A stretch of 64,000 nt of DNA from SHAN690 sp041391765 (lineage in GTDB: Bacteria; Bacteroidota; Bacteroidia; Flavobacteriales_G; Salibacteraceae): positions 25,810-89,809 of the forward strand of contig JAWKNJ010000027.1 of the NCBI GenBank assembly GCA_041391765.1. The letters are read 5' to 3'. The notes under the pieces are model-generated. The model worked only from the letters and a program-made list of their open reading frames with translations. It did no database searches and was not told the DNA's origin. Positions 51,825-59,480 of this stretch are shown here, in pieces. Numbering within the stretch: the stretch's first letter is position 1; each line of letters opens with the position of its first letter. Both the position numbers and the translations under genes were made by a program.

Positions 51825-53216
51825 ATGGATTTTGATTTGATAGTATTGGGAAGCGGCCCTGGAGGATATGTGGCTGCAATTAGAGCTTCGCAGTTGGGAA
51901 TGAAAGTGGCCATCGTTGAACGCGAGTCACTCGGTGGGATTTGCTTGAACTGGGGATGTATCCCTACAAAAGCGCTATTGAAAAGCGCTCAAGTGTTTGA
52001 CTACCTGAACCATGCCGGTGAATTCGGTATTACTATCAAAGACAGTTCAGCAGACTTTGGTGCGATGGTTTCAAGAAGCCGAGAAGTAGCGGGAGGCATG
52101 AGCAAAGGTGTTGAGTTCTTGATGAAGAAAAACAAGATTGAGGTGATCATGGGAACCGGTAAATTGAAGGCTGCTGGCAAGCTTGAGGTTACCGATGATA
52201 AAGGTGGAAAGAAAGAGATCACCGCAAAAAACATCATTGTGGCAACAGGAGCAAGATCACGCGAGCTTCCTCACATCAAGCAAGATGGTAAGCAAATTAT
52301 CGGCTATCGCGAGGCAATGTCACTGCCAAAGCAACCAAAGAAAATGGTGGTGATGGGTTCTGGAGCCATCGGTTCTGAGTTCGCGTATTTCTATCAAACC
52401 ATTGGCACAGAAGTTACGCTCATTGAATACATGGATAACATCGTTCCTGTGGAAGATGAGGAAGTGAGCAAGCAATTGGGTCGAAGCTTCAAGAAGGCAG
52501 GTATGAATGTGTTGACCGGCACTGAAGTAACTGAAGTGAAAACTTCAGCAAAAGGCTGCACCGTTAAATACAAAGACAAGAAAGGAAAAGAAGAAAGCAT
52601 CGACTGTGATGTTGTTCTTTCCGCAGTTGGTGTCATAGCGAACATTGAAAATATCGGCTTGGAGGATGTTGGTGTTGCGACAGATCGCGGCAAGATCATG
52701 GTAAACGAGTACTACGAAACCAACATTCCCGGAATCTTTGCTATCGGGGATTGTGTCCCTGGTCAGGCGTTGGCACACGTTGCCTCTGCTGAAGGCATCA
52801 TCTGTGTGGAGAAAATTGCAGGACACCATCCCGAGCCGTTGGATTATAACAACATTCCGGGTTGCACCTACTGCTCGCCTGAGATCGCAAGCGTTGGTAT
52901 GACCGAGAAAGCCGCAAAAGAAGCTGGCTATGAATTGAAAATTGGAAAATTTCCATTCAGCGCTTCGGGTAAAGCAAAGGCCGCTGGACATCCTGACGGA
53001 TTTGTGAAATTGATTTTTGACGCGAAGTATGGTGAATTGTTGGGCGGCCACATGATTGGTTACAATGTAACGGAGATGATCGCAGAAATCGTTGCTGTTC
53101 GTAAGCTGGAAACAACCGGTCATGAATTGATTAAGACAGTCCACCCTCACCCAACGATGAGTGAAGCCGTTATGGAAGCTGCCGCTGCAGCTTACGATGA
53201 GGTGATTCACCTCTGA
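51825..53216 (+). CDS. lpdA: Dihydrolipoyl dehydrogenase
   Basis: 463 residues, the E3 flavoprotein of pyruvate and 2-oxoglutarate dehydrogenases and the glycine cleavage system. FAD motif LIVLGSGPGGYVAAIRASQL, redox disulphide GGICLNWGCIPTKALL, NAD motif VVMGSGAIGSEFA, FAD-contacting AIGDCVPG, and the C-terminal HPHPTMSEAVMEAA with the catalytic His. E1 and E2 genes are not in the window. Confidence 0.96.
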   Translation: MDFDLIVLGSGPGGYVAAIRASQLGMKVAIVERESLGGICLNWGCIPTKALLKSAQVFDYLNHAGEFGITIKDSSADFGAMVSRSREVAGGMSKGVEFLMKKNKIEVIMGTGKLKAAGKLEVTDDKGGKKEITAKNIIVATGARSRELPHIKQDGKQIIGYREAMSLPKQPKKMVVMGSGAIGSEFAYFYQTIGTEVTLIEYMDNIVPVEDEEVSKQLGRSFKKAGMNVLTGTEVTEVKTSAKGCTVKYKDKKGKEESIDCDVVLSAVGVIANIENIGLEDVGVATDRGKIMVNEYYETNIPGIFAIGDCVPGQALAHVASAEGIICVEKIAGHHPEPLDYNNIPGCTYCSPEIASVGMTEKAAKEAGYELKIGKFPFSASGKAKAAGHPDGFVKLIFDAKYGELLGGHMIGYNVTEMIAEIVAVRKLETTGHELIKTVHPHPTMSEAVMEAAAAAYDEVIHL

Positions 53217-53236
53217 TAAAAACAAATACGCATTAA

Positions 53237-53266
53237 GGTGGTGAATGACTTATGCTGTTCACCACC
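53237..53266 (+). other. Hairpin after lpdA (GGTGGTGAA/TTCACCACC)
   Basis: A 9-bp perfect stem with a 12-base loop lies 20 bases after the lpdA stop. No T-run follows on either strand, so termination would have to be weak or Rho-dependent; an mRNA-stabilising 3' hairpin is also possible. Confidence 0.45.
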
Positions 53267-53357
53267 AAAAAGTGTTCATTGATAACAAAAAGCAGATTTG
53301 GACAGAGGCCAATAATAACTCTAACGTATATTGGTACCCTCTTTCTACTTAAAGAAT

Positions 53358-53747
53358 ATGGAAATTCTAAAGATCGAAGGTCAGGAACTAACCCCAAAAG
53401 TGACACTCGACCCAGGTGCAGGTCTACTTCAATTAACCGGCAGGTCAATTCCGGCAAATGCAGTTGAATTCTACGCACCGGTGATTGATTGGATTAAGGA
53501 ATACTCTGAAAATCCAGCTTCCGAGACTACCCTTTTGGTGAATTTGGAATACTTCAACACCAGCTCCTCCAAGAAAATGTGGGACATTATGAAGCAGCTT
53601 AAATTACTTCAGGATGCTGGAAAGACAACTGTTAAGGTTGAATGGCACTATGAAGAAGATGATGAAGACCTTCGTGATGCAGCGCTGGAATATGAAAAAA
53701 TTCTTGGCCTAAACTTTAAATTGATTCCAGGTTCTCCGAGCAGGTAA
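53358..53747 (+). CDS. SiaC/DUF1987-family regulatory phosphoprotein
   Basis: 129 residues from ATG 53358 (an upstream in-frame codon exists but the conserved start is MEILKIEGQELTPKVTLDPG). PAGLLQLTGRSIPA-like and VNLEYFNTSSSKKMWDI (the TSS phospho-Ser/Thr segment) match DUF1987, whose Pseudomonas member SiaC is a phospho-switch controlling a diguanylate cyclase. The partner kinase/phosphatase (SiaB/SiaA) is not visible here. It meets the coiled-coil gene end to end with no gap. Confidence 0.85.
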   Translation: MEILKIEGQELTPKVTLDPGAGLLQLTGRSIPANAVEFYAPVIDWIKEYSENPASETTLLVNLEYFNTSSSKKMWDIMKQLKLLQDAGKTTVKVEWHYEEDDEDLRDAALEYEKILGLNFKLIPGSPSR

Positions 53748-54638
53748 TTAATTCTCTATTACTATTAAATACTTTGTAAGGCTCCAAAACTCTTTGGGGC
53801 CTTCAATTTTTATAACCGCTTTACCTTCTTCCTGAACAATCCGGTAACTCTCACTCGGATGTTCCGTAACAAGCTTCACCTTAGATGAATTAAGTTTCAA
53901 TTCTGTTAACACGCGCATGTCATACGGAGTAAAGGCCATGCGATCCACATCCTCATTCATTTGCTTTTTGCGCAAACCACCTTGCTCCAGCACACCCACT
54001 TTTACGAGCTCCTTTTTGGTGCCCGAAACAGCATAAACCGTATTCATGTTGTTCTCCATTTCTTCCATCTGCGCGTTCATCTTGCCAATGGACTTATTCG
54101 CTGCGCTCACTTCCTTTCTGAGTTGCCTACGCTCGCGATCTGCTTCTGTGTAGTCACTTACCATGAGGCGATACTGACCACCCATGGCGGCTAATTCTCC
54201 ATTCAGTTGGGCTATTCGAATGTTATTGTCTCGAACTTTTTCTTCCAAACTTTCAATAATGGCCATGAGCCGCTGGTTCAAAGCATTTGATTCTGAAAGA
54301 TTTGACCGCAACTGGTCAATGTAAGCCTGATTCATGGCCATCATATTTTGGATAGCCTCTACTCCACCCCGAATCTGCTCTTTGTCGCCTTTCCTGCCTT
54401 TTTCAAGTTGACCAATAATTCCCATTTCGATGGATTTCATGGAATCCAGATTGGAGTCAATCATGAAAACGGCATTGGAAACATCTGTCAATACAGAATC
54501 ACGGTAAGCAATTTCCAAACTGGCTTCCTGCAGCTTTGCTTTTGTTTCCTCCAACTCCTTCTTAATCGGTTCCGAATTATCGCATGAAATCAATAGAAAT
54601 ATGCCAATTGGGGCAAAAAGCTGAATAGGGTTACGCAT
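53748..54638 (-). CDS. Coiled-coil lipoprotein
   Basis: 296 residues from ATG 54638 (an in-frame TTG is two codons upstream). Lipobox ISC at about Cys19 (IGIFLLISCDNS). Residues about 25-190 form long helices with heptad repeats (KELEETKAKLQEASLEIAYR, SLEEKVRDNNIRIAQLNGEL); the last 90 residues are a small unrecognised domain (EGPKEFWSLTKYLIVIEN). Likely a periplasmic or outer-membrane anchored rod. Function unknown. It has a near-consensus promoter. Confidence 0.8.
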   Translation of the reverse strand: MRNPIQLFAPIGIFLLISCDNSEPIKKELEETKAKLQEASLEIAYRDSVLTDVSNAVFMIDSNLDSMKSIEMGIIGQLEKGRKGDKEQIRGGVEAIQNMMAMNQAYIDQLRSNLSESNALNQRLMAIIESLEEKVRDNNIRIAQLNGELAAMGGQYRLMVSDYTEADRERRQLRKEVSAANKSIGKMNAQMEEMENNMNTVYAVSGTKKELVKVGVLEQGGLRKKQMNEDVDRMAFTPYDMRVLTELKLNSSKVKLVTEHPSESYRIVQEEGKAVIKIEGPKEFWSLTKYLIVIEN

Positions 54639-54654
54639 GCTCAATTCTTTGCCT

Positions 54655-54685
54655 CAAACATAACGGGTCAAAAGCAAAAACCAAA
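54655..54685 (-). promoter_or_regulatory. Promoter of coiled-coil lipoprotein (TTTG-N19-TATGTTTG)
   Basis: On the minus strand TTTG (54685-54682), 19 bases, then TATGTTTG (54662-54655), matching the Bacteroidota -33/-7 consensus completely. The ATG at 54638 lies 16 bases downstream. It supports that start over the upstream TTG. Confidence 0.75.
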
Positions 54686-54715
54686 AACAGCATAGCAATC
54701 ATTTGTTCACACGCG

Positions 54716-54723
54716 TAAATTTG
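54716..54723 (+). promoter_or_regulatory. Candidate -7 box of nfeD (TAAATTTG)
   Basis: TAAATTTG matches TAnnTTTG exactly and ends five bases before the ATG at 54729. A TTTG lies upstream but at only ten bases spacing. If used, transcription begins at the start codon. It is on the opposite strand from the promoter at 54655-54685, 30 bases away. Confidence 0.5.
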
Positions 54724-54728
54724 ACCAC

Positions 54729-56057
54729 ATGTATAAGTGGCTATTTTTTTTGTTCGCTTTACTGGCCTTTGGATTCGCATCGGCTCAATCGAAGCTTATT
54801 TATCAGTTTAACATCAAAGAAGAAATTGCCCCTCCCATTTGGCGCAAAACCAAAATGGCGATGGACGAGGCGGAGCGGTTGAACGCAGATTACGTATTCA
54901 TCAACATGAACACCTATGGCGGTGCAGTAGATGCCGCAGACTCTATTCGCACACGCATACTTCAGTCACCTATTCCTGTTTTTATCCTTATTGAAAACAA
55001 CGCAGCCTCAGCTGGCGCGCTGATCTCATTGGCCTGTGATAGTATTTTCATGCAACCCGGCTCAACGATTGGCGCTGCTACGGTGGTGAATCAAGAAGGT
55101 GAGCAAGTTCCCGACAAGTACCAAAGCTACATGCGGAAGAAGATGCGCGCTACGGCTGAGGAAAATGGTCGAAATCCGGATATCGCTGAAGCCATGGTAG
55201 ATCCCGACAAGGAAGTGGAAGGTGTTTCAGAAAAAGGAAAAGTCGTGACACTAACGGTAAAAGAAGCCATCGAACTTGGATTCTGCGATGGTGAGTTCAA
55301 CACGATGGAAGAAGTGCTTACCCATTGTGGCGTGAGCGATTATTCGGTGACCAAACAAAAGCTGAGCAGCGTGGACACCATCATTGGTTGGTTGATCAAT
55401 CCTGCCATCAGCGGTTTGCTGATTTTGGTGATCATTGGAGGTATATACTTCGAACTACAGTCGCCCGGGGTTGGATTTCCGCTTATTGCGTCCATCGTGG
55501 CAGCTCTACTCTACTTCATGCCGCACTACCTTGAAGGGTTGGCCGAGAATTGGGAGGTCGTGATATTCGCCTGCGGACTCATTTTGATCGGTGTTGAAAT
55601 CTTTGTGATTCCGGGTTTTGGAATCGCAGGCATCTCCGGAATCGCGCTCGCTGTTATCGGATTGACCCTGAGCATGGTTGGAAACGTGGGATTCAATTTC
55701 GCGCCCGTGGACATGGGTAGTTGGACAGAGGCCTTCCTGGTGGTGATGTTGGCATCCGGAGTTTCGGTGATCGGTTCCTTGTTCCTGGCATCGAAACTTT
55801 TCGAATCGGGTGCACTTTCACGAGTGGTGCTTAATGCAGAACAAAAAAGTTCGGAAGGTTACGTTGGAACCGATGGGGTTTCGCAGAGCCTAATCGGCTC
55901 AACAGGAACAGCTTACACACACCTTCACCCAAGCGGCAAAGTAGAAATTGACGGTAATCTTCATGATGCCTTTGCTGAATCGGGTTATATCGAAAAAGGC
56001 ACATCCGTGAAAGTGGTCTCCTACTCCACCTCGCAAATCAAGGTTAGAGCAATTTAA
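54729..56057 (+). CDS. NfeD-type membrane-bound ClpP-class serine protease
   Basis: 442 residues with a signal peptide (MYKWLFFLFALLAFGFASA, before QSK). ClpP-like domain with INMNTYGGAVDAADSIR, the nucleophile motif NNAASAGALISLACD, and AAT-VVNQEGE after it. Four or five membrane helices follow (LLILVIIGGIYFELQSPGVG, VVIFACGLILIGVEIFVI) and then a C-terminal NfeD OB-fold (SLIGSTGTAYTHLHPSGKVE). Members degrade or process stomatin-like proteins; no stomatin gene is adjacent. Confidence 0.92.
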   Translation: MYKWLFFLFALLAFGFASAQSKLIYQFNIKEEIAPPIWRKTKMAMDEAERLNADYVFINMNTYGGAVDAADSIRTRILQSPIPVFILIENNAASAGALISLACDSIFMQPGSTIGAATVVNQEGEQVPDKYQSYMRKKMRATAEENGRNPDIAEAMVDPDKEVEGVSEKGKVVTLTVKEAIELGFCDGEFNTMEEVLTHCGVSDYSVTKQKLSSVDTIIGWLINPAISGLLILVIIGGIYFELQSPGVGFPLIASIVAALLYFMPHYLEGLAENWEVVIFACGLILIGVEIFVIPGFGIAGISGIALAVIGLTLSMVGNVGFNFAPVDMGSWTEAFLVVMLASGVSVIGSLFLASKLFESGALSRVVLNAEQKSSEGYVGTDGVSQSLIGSTGTAYTHLHPSGKVEIDGNLHDAFAESGYIEKGTSVKVVSYSTSQIKVRAI

Positions 56058-56059
56058 GG

Positions 56060-56866
56060 ATGCGCATAACCCTTTTCCTCCTATTCATTGCGCTGACTCA
56101 CTTGACCCTTGCTCAGGATAAAGTCGATAAGAAAATACTGAAGTATTTCGTCAAGGGCGACACGGCCAAAGCGATTGCTTATTTGAACAAGCACATCCAA
56201 AAAAAACCTGAATCGGCAGAATTGTATCTGAAGCGCGCCCGCATCAAAATCCAGCGTGGTGACTTGGATCCCGCCATGGTCGATTTGAACTCGTTTTGCA
56301 GTATTAATAAATCATGTGGCGAGGCCTCGTACCTGAAAGGACTGATTCGTTACCGACAAAAGGACTACAATGGCGCTATTTCGCACCTCAGCGATTATTC
56401 GAGGGTGTTTGATAAAGACGCTAATGGGTGGCTCTACCTAGGGTTATCTCACCTTCAACTGAAAAACTTTCAATTGGCCATCAACGCCTTTGAGCGCACG
56501 TTGCAGATTAATGCCAAACAGTACCAAGCTGCTTACAACGCTGGGCTGTGTGCTTATAACAACGAAGACTTTGAGTTGGCGGTGCGCTATTTCACAATGG
56601 CCATTGACATCAAACCCAACGACATTAGCCCACAAATCGGGTTAGCGCTGGCGCAAACGGCAATGGCAAAATACACAGAAAGCAACCAGACCCTGAACAT
56701 CGCCTTGGCTCTTGACGCTCAAAATGCACCTGTGCTTTATAACATGGGGGTTAATTTCTATAACCTCGACCAGCTAAACAAAGCATGCGAGCAATGGAAG
56801 AAGGCTGCCGCGCTGTCTAATCTTGCTGCCGAGTCAGCCTTGGAACGCTATTGCGAAGGGAAATAG
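56060..56866 (+). CDS. Exported TPR protein
   Basis: 268 residues with a signal peptide (MRITLFLLFIALTHLTLA, before QDK). About six tetratricopeptide repeats, for example AKAIAYLNKHIQKKPESAEL, FQLAINAFERTLQINAKQYQ and FELAVRYFTMAIDIKPNDIS. The protein probably scaffolds envelope complexes. It follows NfeD by two bases. Its last 50 bases overlap the end of the sodium symporter gene on the other strand. Confidence 0.85.
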   Translation: MRITLFLLFIALTHLTLAQDKVDKKILKYFVKGDTAKAIAYLNKHIQKKPESAELYLKRARIKIQRGDLDPAMVDLNSFCSINKSCGEASYLKGLIRYRQKDYNGAISHLSDYSRVFDKDANGWLYLGLSHLQLKNFQLAINAFERTLQINAKQYQAAYNAGLCAYNNEDFELAVRYFTMAIDIKPNDISPQIGLALAQTAMAKYTESNQTLNIALALDAQNAPVLYNMGVNFYNLDQLNKACEQWKKAAALSNLAAESALERYCEGK

Positions 56867-58292
56867 CCCACAATCCAACGAATGTGATCAACCCATTTAT
56901 CGGGAGCAATTCAAAACCTATCACATAGCCCCCGAACCATTGTGGACTGTTTGTTTGGAGGATATAGCTTATTGCAGGAGCCGCAATGCAAACCACCGGC
57001 ACTAGTTTATCTTTAAGCGATTTCTTTGTAAACAATCCGAAGGCATACATCCCTAAGAGAGGCCCATAGGTGTAACCAGCAACCTTGAACAATTCCGCAA
57101 TCACACTGGAATCGTTGATCATTTTGAAAATAATGATGACCACAAACAACAGGACGCTAAAACCGATATGAACGAATTTTCTGGTGCGTTTACCGCTCTC
57201 CGAGGTCTTTTCTCCCATGCCCAAGAAATCCACACAAAAAGAAGTAGTCAGCGCTGTCAAAGCACTATCAGCGCTGGAATATGCGGCCGCAACAAGGCCA
57301 ACGAGGAATAATATGCCCGCAACAGCTCCCAGCTCACCCCCAATCGCTAAAGCCGGATAGAGTTTGTCGGCCGTCATGGTTGGATCAAAGGAGATATGGT
57401 CGGCAAAAAGATAAAGTAGTGCCCCAAGGGATAAGAACATCAGATTGGCACCTACGAGAATTACACTGAACCAAAACATATTCTTCTGCGCTTCCTTGAT
57501 GGACTTGCAACTGAGATTTTTCTGCATCATGTCCTGATCGAGTCCGGTCATGCTGATAGTGATGAACATCCCCGCCAGGAATTGCTTCACGAAATGGCGT
57601 CCATCGTTCCAGTCATTGAAAAACAACCACTTTGAATAATCCGAATCACCAATGGCTGTGGTCATTTCACCAAAACTCCAGCCCATGGCATCCTTGATCA
57701 CCAAAATGGTGACGGCTACGGCCAATAACATGGCTGCGGTCTGCAGGGTGTCTGTCCAAATGATGGTTTTGATGCCGCTGCGAAAGGTGTAAACCCAAAT
57801 GAGCAATACCGCCACCAACACCGCCACCCAAAACGGCATTCCCATCGCTTCAAAAACCGCTAAGTGCAAAGCCACCGCCACCAGATACAATCGAAACGAG
57901 GCGCCAATAACGCGGCTGAGTAAAAAATAAAATGCACCGGTTTTATAACTCCAAAATCCGAAGCGCTGTTCGAGGTAACCATAAATCGAGGTCAGATTGA
58001 GGCGATAGTAAAGCGGCATTAGAATGGTTCCTATTACGAGGTATCCAGCCAGATAACCTATGACCATCTGCATGTAGCTGAATTGGCTGGTCGCCACCCA
58101 GCCAGGCACAGAAATAAAGGTGACTCCGCTCAGGGAAGCTCCGATCATTCCGAAAGCCACCACATACCATGGCGACTGTTTCTTCCCGATGAAGAATGCC
58201 TCATTGGAATCATCTTTTCCGGTTAAAAACGAAACGCCTATCAGTACCGCGAAGTAGGCCAAAATGACAATCACCACGATGGTCGTATCCAT
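56817..58292 (-). CDS. Sodium:solute symporter (SSS family)
   Basis: 491 residues with about 13 membrane helices. The LeuT-fold signatures are visible: GMIGASLSGVTFISVPGWVA near residue 50, GLDQDMMQKNLSCKSIKEAQ with the Gln-Asp-Met-Met loop, and GLVAAAYSSADSALTALTTS in the sodium site of TM8-9. Members import sugars, amino acids, vitamins or sialic acid; the substrate cannot be assigned. Tail-to-tail 50-base overlap with the TPR gene is unusual. Confidence 0.9.
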   Translation of the reverse strand: MDTTIVVIVILAYFAVLIGVSFLTGKDDSNEAFFIGKKQSPWYVVAFGMIGASLSGVTFISVPGWVATSQFSYMQMVIGYLAGYLVIGTILMPLYYRLNLTSIYGYLEQRFGFWSYKTGAFYFLLSRVIGASFRLYLVAVALHLAVFEAMGMPFWVAVLVAVLLIWVYTFRSGIKTIIWTDTLQTAAMLLAVAVTILVIKDAMGWSFGEMTTAIGDSDYSKWLFFNDWNDGRHFVKQFLAGMFITISMTGLDQDMMQKNLSCKSIKEAQKNMFWFSVILVGANLMFLSLGALLYLFADHISFDPTMTADKLYPALAIGGELGAVAGILFLVGLVAAAYSSADSALTALTTSFCVDFLGMGEKTSESGKRTRKFVHIGFSVLLFVVIIIFKMINDSSVIAELFKVAGYTYGPLLGMYAFGLFTKKSLKDKLVPVVCIAAPAISYILQTNSPQWFGGYVIGFELLPINGLITFVGLWAISLRNSVPRLTRQQD

Positions 58293-58337
58293 ACAACAAA
58301 TTTGAGCAGCGGCATTACATCAATGTGACCCCGCGCG

Positions 58338-58359
58338 TAGATTTGTCAACAAACAAATC
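58338..58359 (+). promoter_or_regulatory. Candidate -7 box with overlapping inverted repeat
   Basis: TAGATTTG (58338-58345) is an exact TAnnTTTG, 23 bases before the ATG at 58369. The same bases lie in an inverted repeat GATTTGT-N6-ACAAATC (58340-58359), which could be an operator for repression. No TTTG is seen at 17-21 bases upstream. Confidence 0.4.
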
Positions 58360-58368
58360 AGTGAAACC

Positions 58369-58881
58369 ATGCAGGGAACACGAGTTGAGCACGAACGCTA
58401 CGGTGAAGGCATCGTCAGCCGGGAAGAAATAACCAACTACGAAATCTACTTTGCCAGAGGCGGTAAAATGGACATTCGAAAGGACTCTGACGAATTGACC
58501 ATTATCGATGAAGTGGACGCTCAATCAGGGGGTGGAATTGACTTTTCAGCGATGGAAAAAATGCTGAGTGCCGTGTTGGAAAAACACAACGCGCTTAACG
58601 AGAATGTCCCTATTGGAGAGCGTTGGCAGGATGGTACGCTCATTTTACGACCGGGTGATACCGACCTGCAGTCAAAGGAAATCCCCATGGAAACATTCTT
58701 CCACAAAATCGTGATGCTGCGGGACAAGCTGAGGGTATTTGAACAAAATATCAATGCGCATGAAAAGCTAAATGATGCCGAAAAAGTGGATCTCCAGCAG
58801 TACATCAGTCGATGCTATGGCACGTTGACCACATTCAATCTGTTGTTTCGAGAAAAAGACCACTACTTCAGCAGTAAATGA
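58369..58881 (+). CDS. Conserved hypothetical protein, Tudor/SH3-like start
   Basis: 170 residues, no signal peptide. The first 45 residues (GTRVEHERYGEGIVSREEI, then YEIYFARGGKMDIRKDS) have the glycine-rich beta-barrel look of the RapA/UvrD-type Tudor-like fold (V-x-H-x-x-Y-G-x-G-x-V). Residues 60-170 are helical and end in an acidic/Lys-rich helix bundle. No defined family is recognised. It overlaps the next gene by four bases and the two probably work together. Confidence 0.72.
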   Translation: MQGTRVEHERYGEGIVSREEITNYEIYFARGGKMDIRKDSDELTIIDEVDAQSGGGIDFSAMEKMLSAVLEKHNALNENVPIGERWQDGTLILRPGDTDLQSKEIPMETFFHKIVMLRDKLRVFEQNINAHEKLNDAEKVDLQQYISRCYGTLTTFNLLFREKDHYFSSK

Positions 58882-59408
58882 TCGCTGCAAAGGACATAGC
58901 CAATGCCCTTGACGAGGATCGTTCCAAAGACAATGTACTTCGAATCATACAGGCAATCGAAAAGCAAGGTACCGACTATCGCGAATTTTTTCAGATTGTG
59001 CATGAACAACCAGCATCCAAGTGCTGGCGAATGACATGGATGCTTTCCTCATTAGTAGAAAGAAATCCAAAAATTGGCAATGAAATTCAGGAGTTGGTTT
59101 GGAAACAACTAAAGCCGTGTGAACATCAAGGAATGCAGCGAGATTTGTGGCGCACATTGACGTTTGTAGATATTTCCGAAGAATTGAGTGGTTCAGTATA
59201 TGACTTCGCATGCAACGTCATTGCCTCAGCCCATTATCCGGTTGCCGTGCGAGTCCACGCCATGCAATGCGCCTTCAACATAGCCAAGCCATGGCCCGAG
59301 TTGCGCGATGAACTCAAAATGATCTTGGACAGTCTTGGGCCGGAGGAAAGCGTTGGAACCAGAAATCGTGCAGGCAAGCTCAGCGCTCGGTTGGCGCGGA
59401 TAAAATAA
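58878..59408 (+). CDS. HEAT-like helical protein of unknown function
   Basis: 176 residues, all helical, no signal peptide. The layout of Trp/Arg residues (WRMTWMLSSLVERNPKIGNE, then SAHYPVAVRVHAMQCAFNIA) resembles HEAT-repeat stacks. Similar proteins are sometimes misnamed adenylosuccinate lyase in databases; the SxGSSAMPxKxN loop of that enzyme is absent. Start overlaps the upstream gene's stop (ATGA). Confidence 0.75.
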   Translation: MIAAKDIANALDEDRSKDNVLRIIQAIEKQGTDYREFFQIVHEQPASKCWRMTWMLSSLVERNPKIGNEIQELVWKQLKPCEHQGMQRDLWRTLTFVDISEELSGSVYDFACNVIASAHYPVAVRVHAMQCAFNIAKPWPELRDELKMILDSLGPEESVGTRNRAGKLSARLARIK

Positions 59409-59480
59409 TCCAGTTTCATTGTTGAGAATTATCTCTGAGCCATCATTCCTACAACCTTCCATTCCCAAACTTCGCGGTCT

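Noticed and set aside
53237..53266. Hairpin after lpdA as a riboswitch
   Set aside because: It is a simple stem with no conserved core, follows a stop codon and lies about 90 bases before the next start, so a 3' end structure is more likely.
58878..59408. HEAT-like protein as adenylosuccinate lyase
   Set aside because: It lacks the signature loop and is far shorter than the enzyme; the label appears to be a database misnaming.
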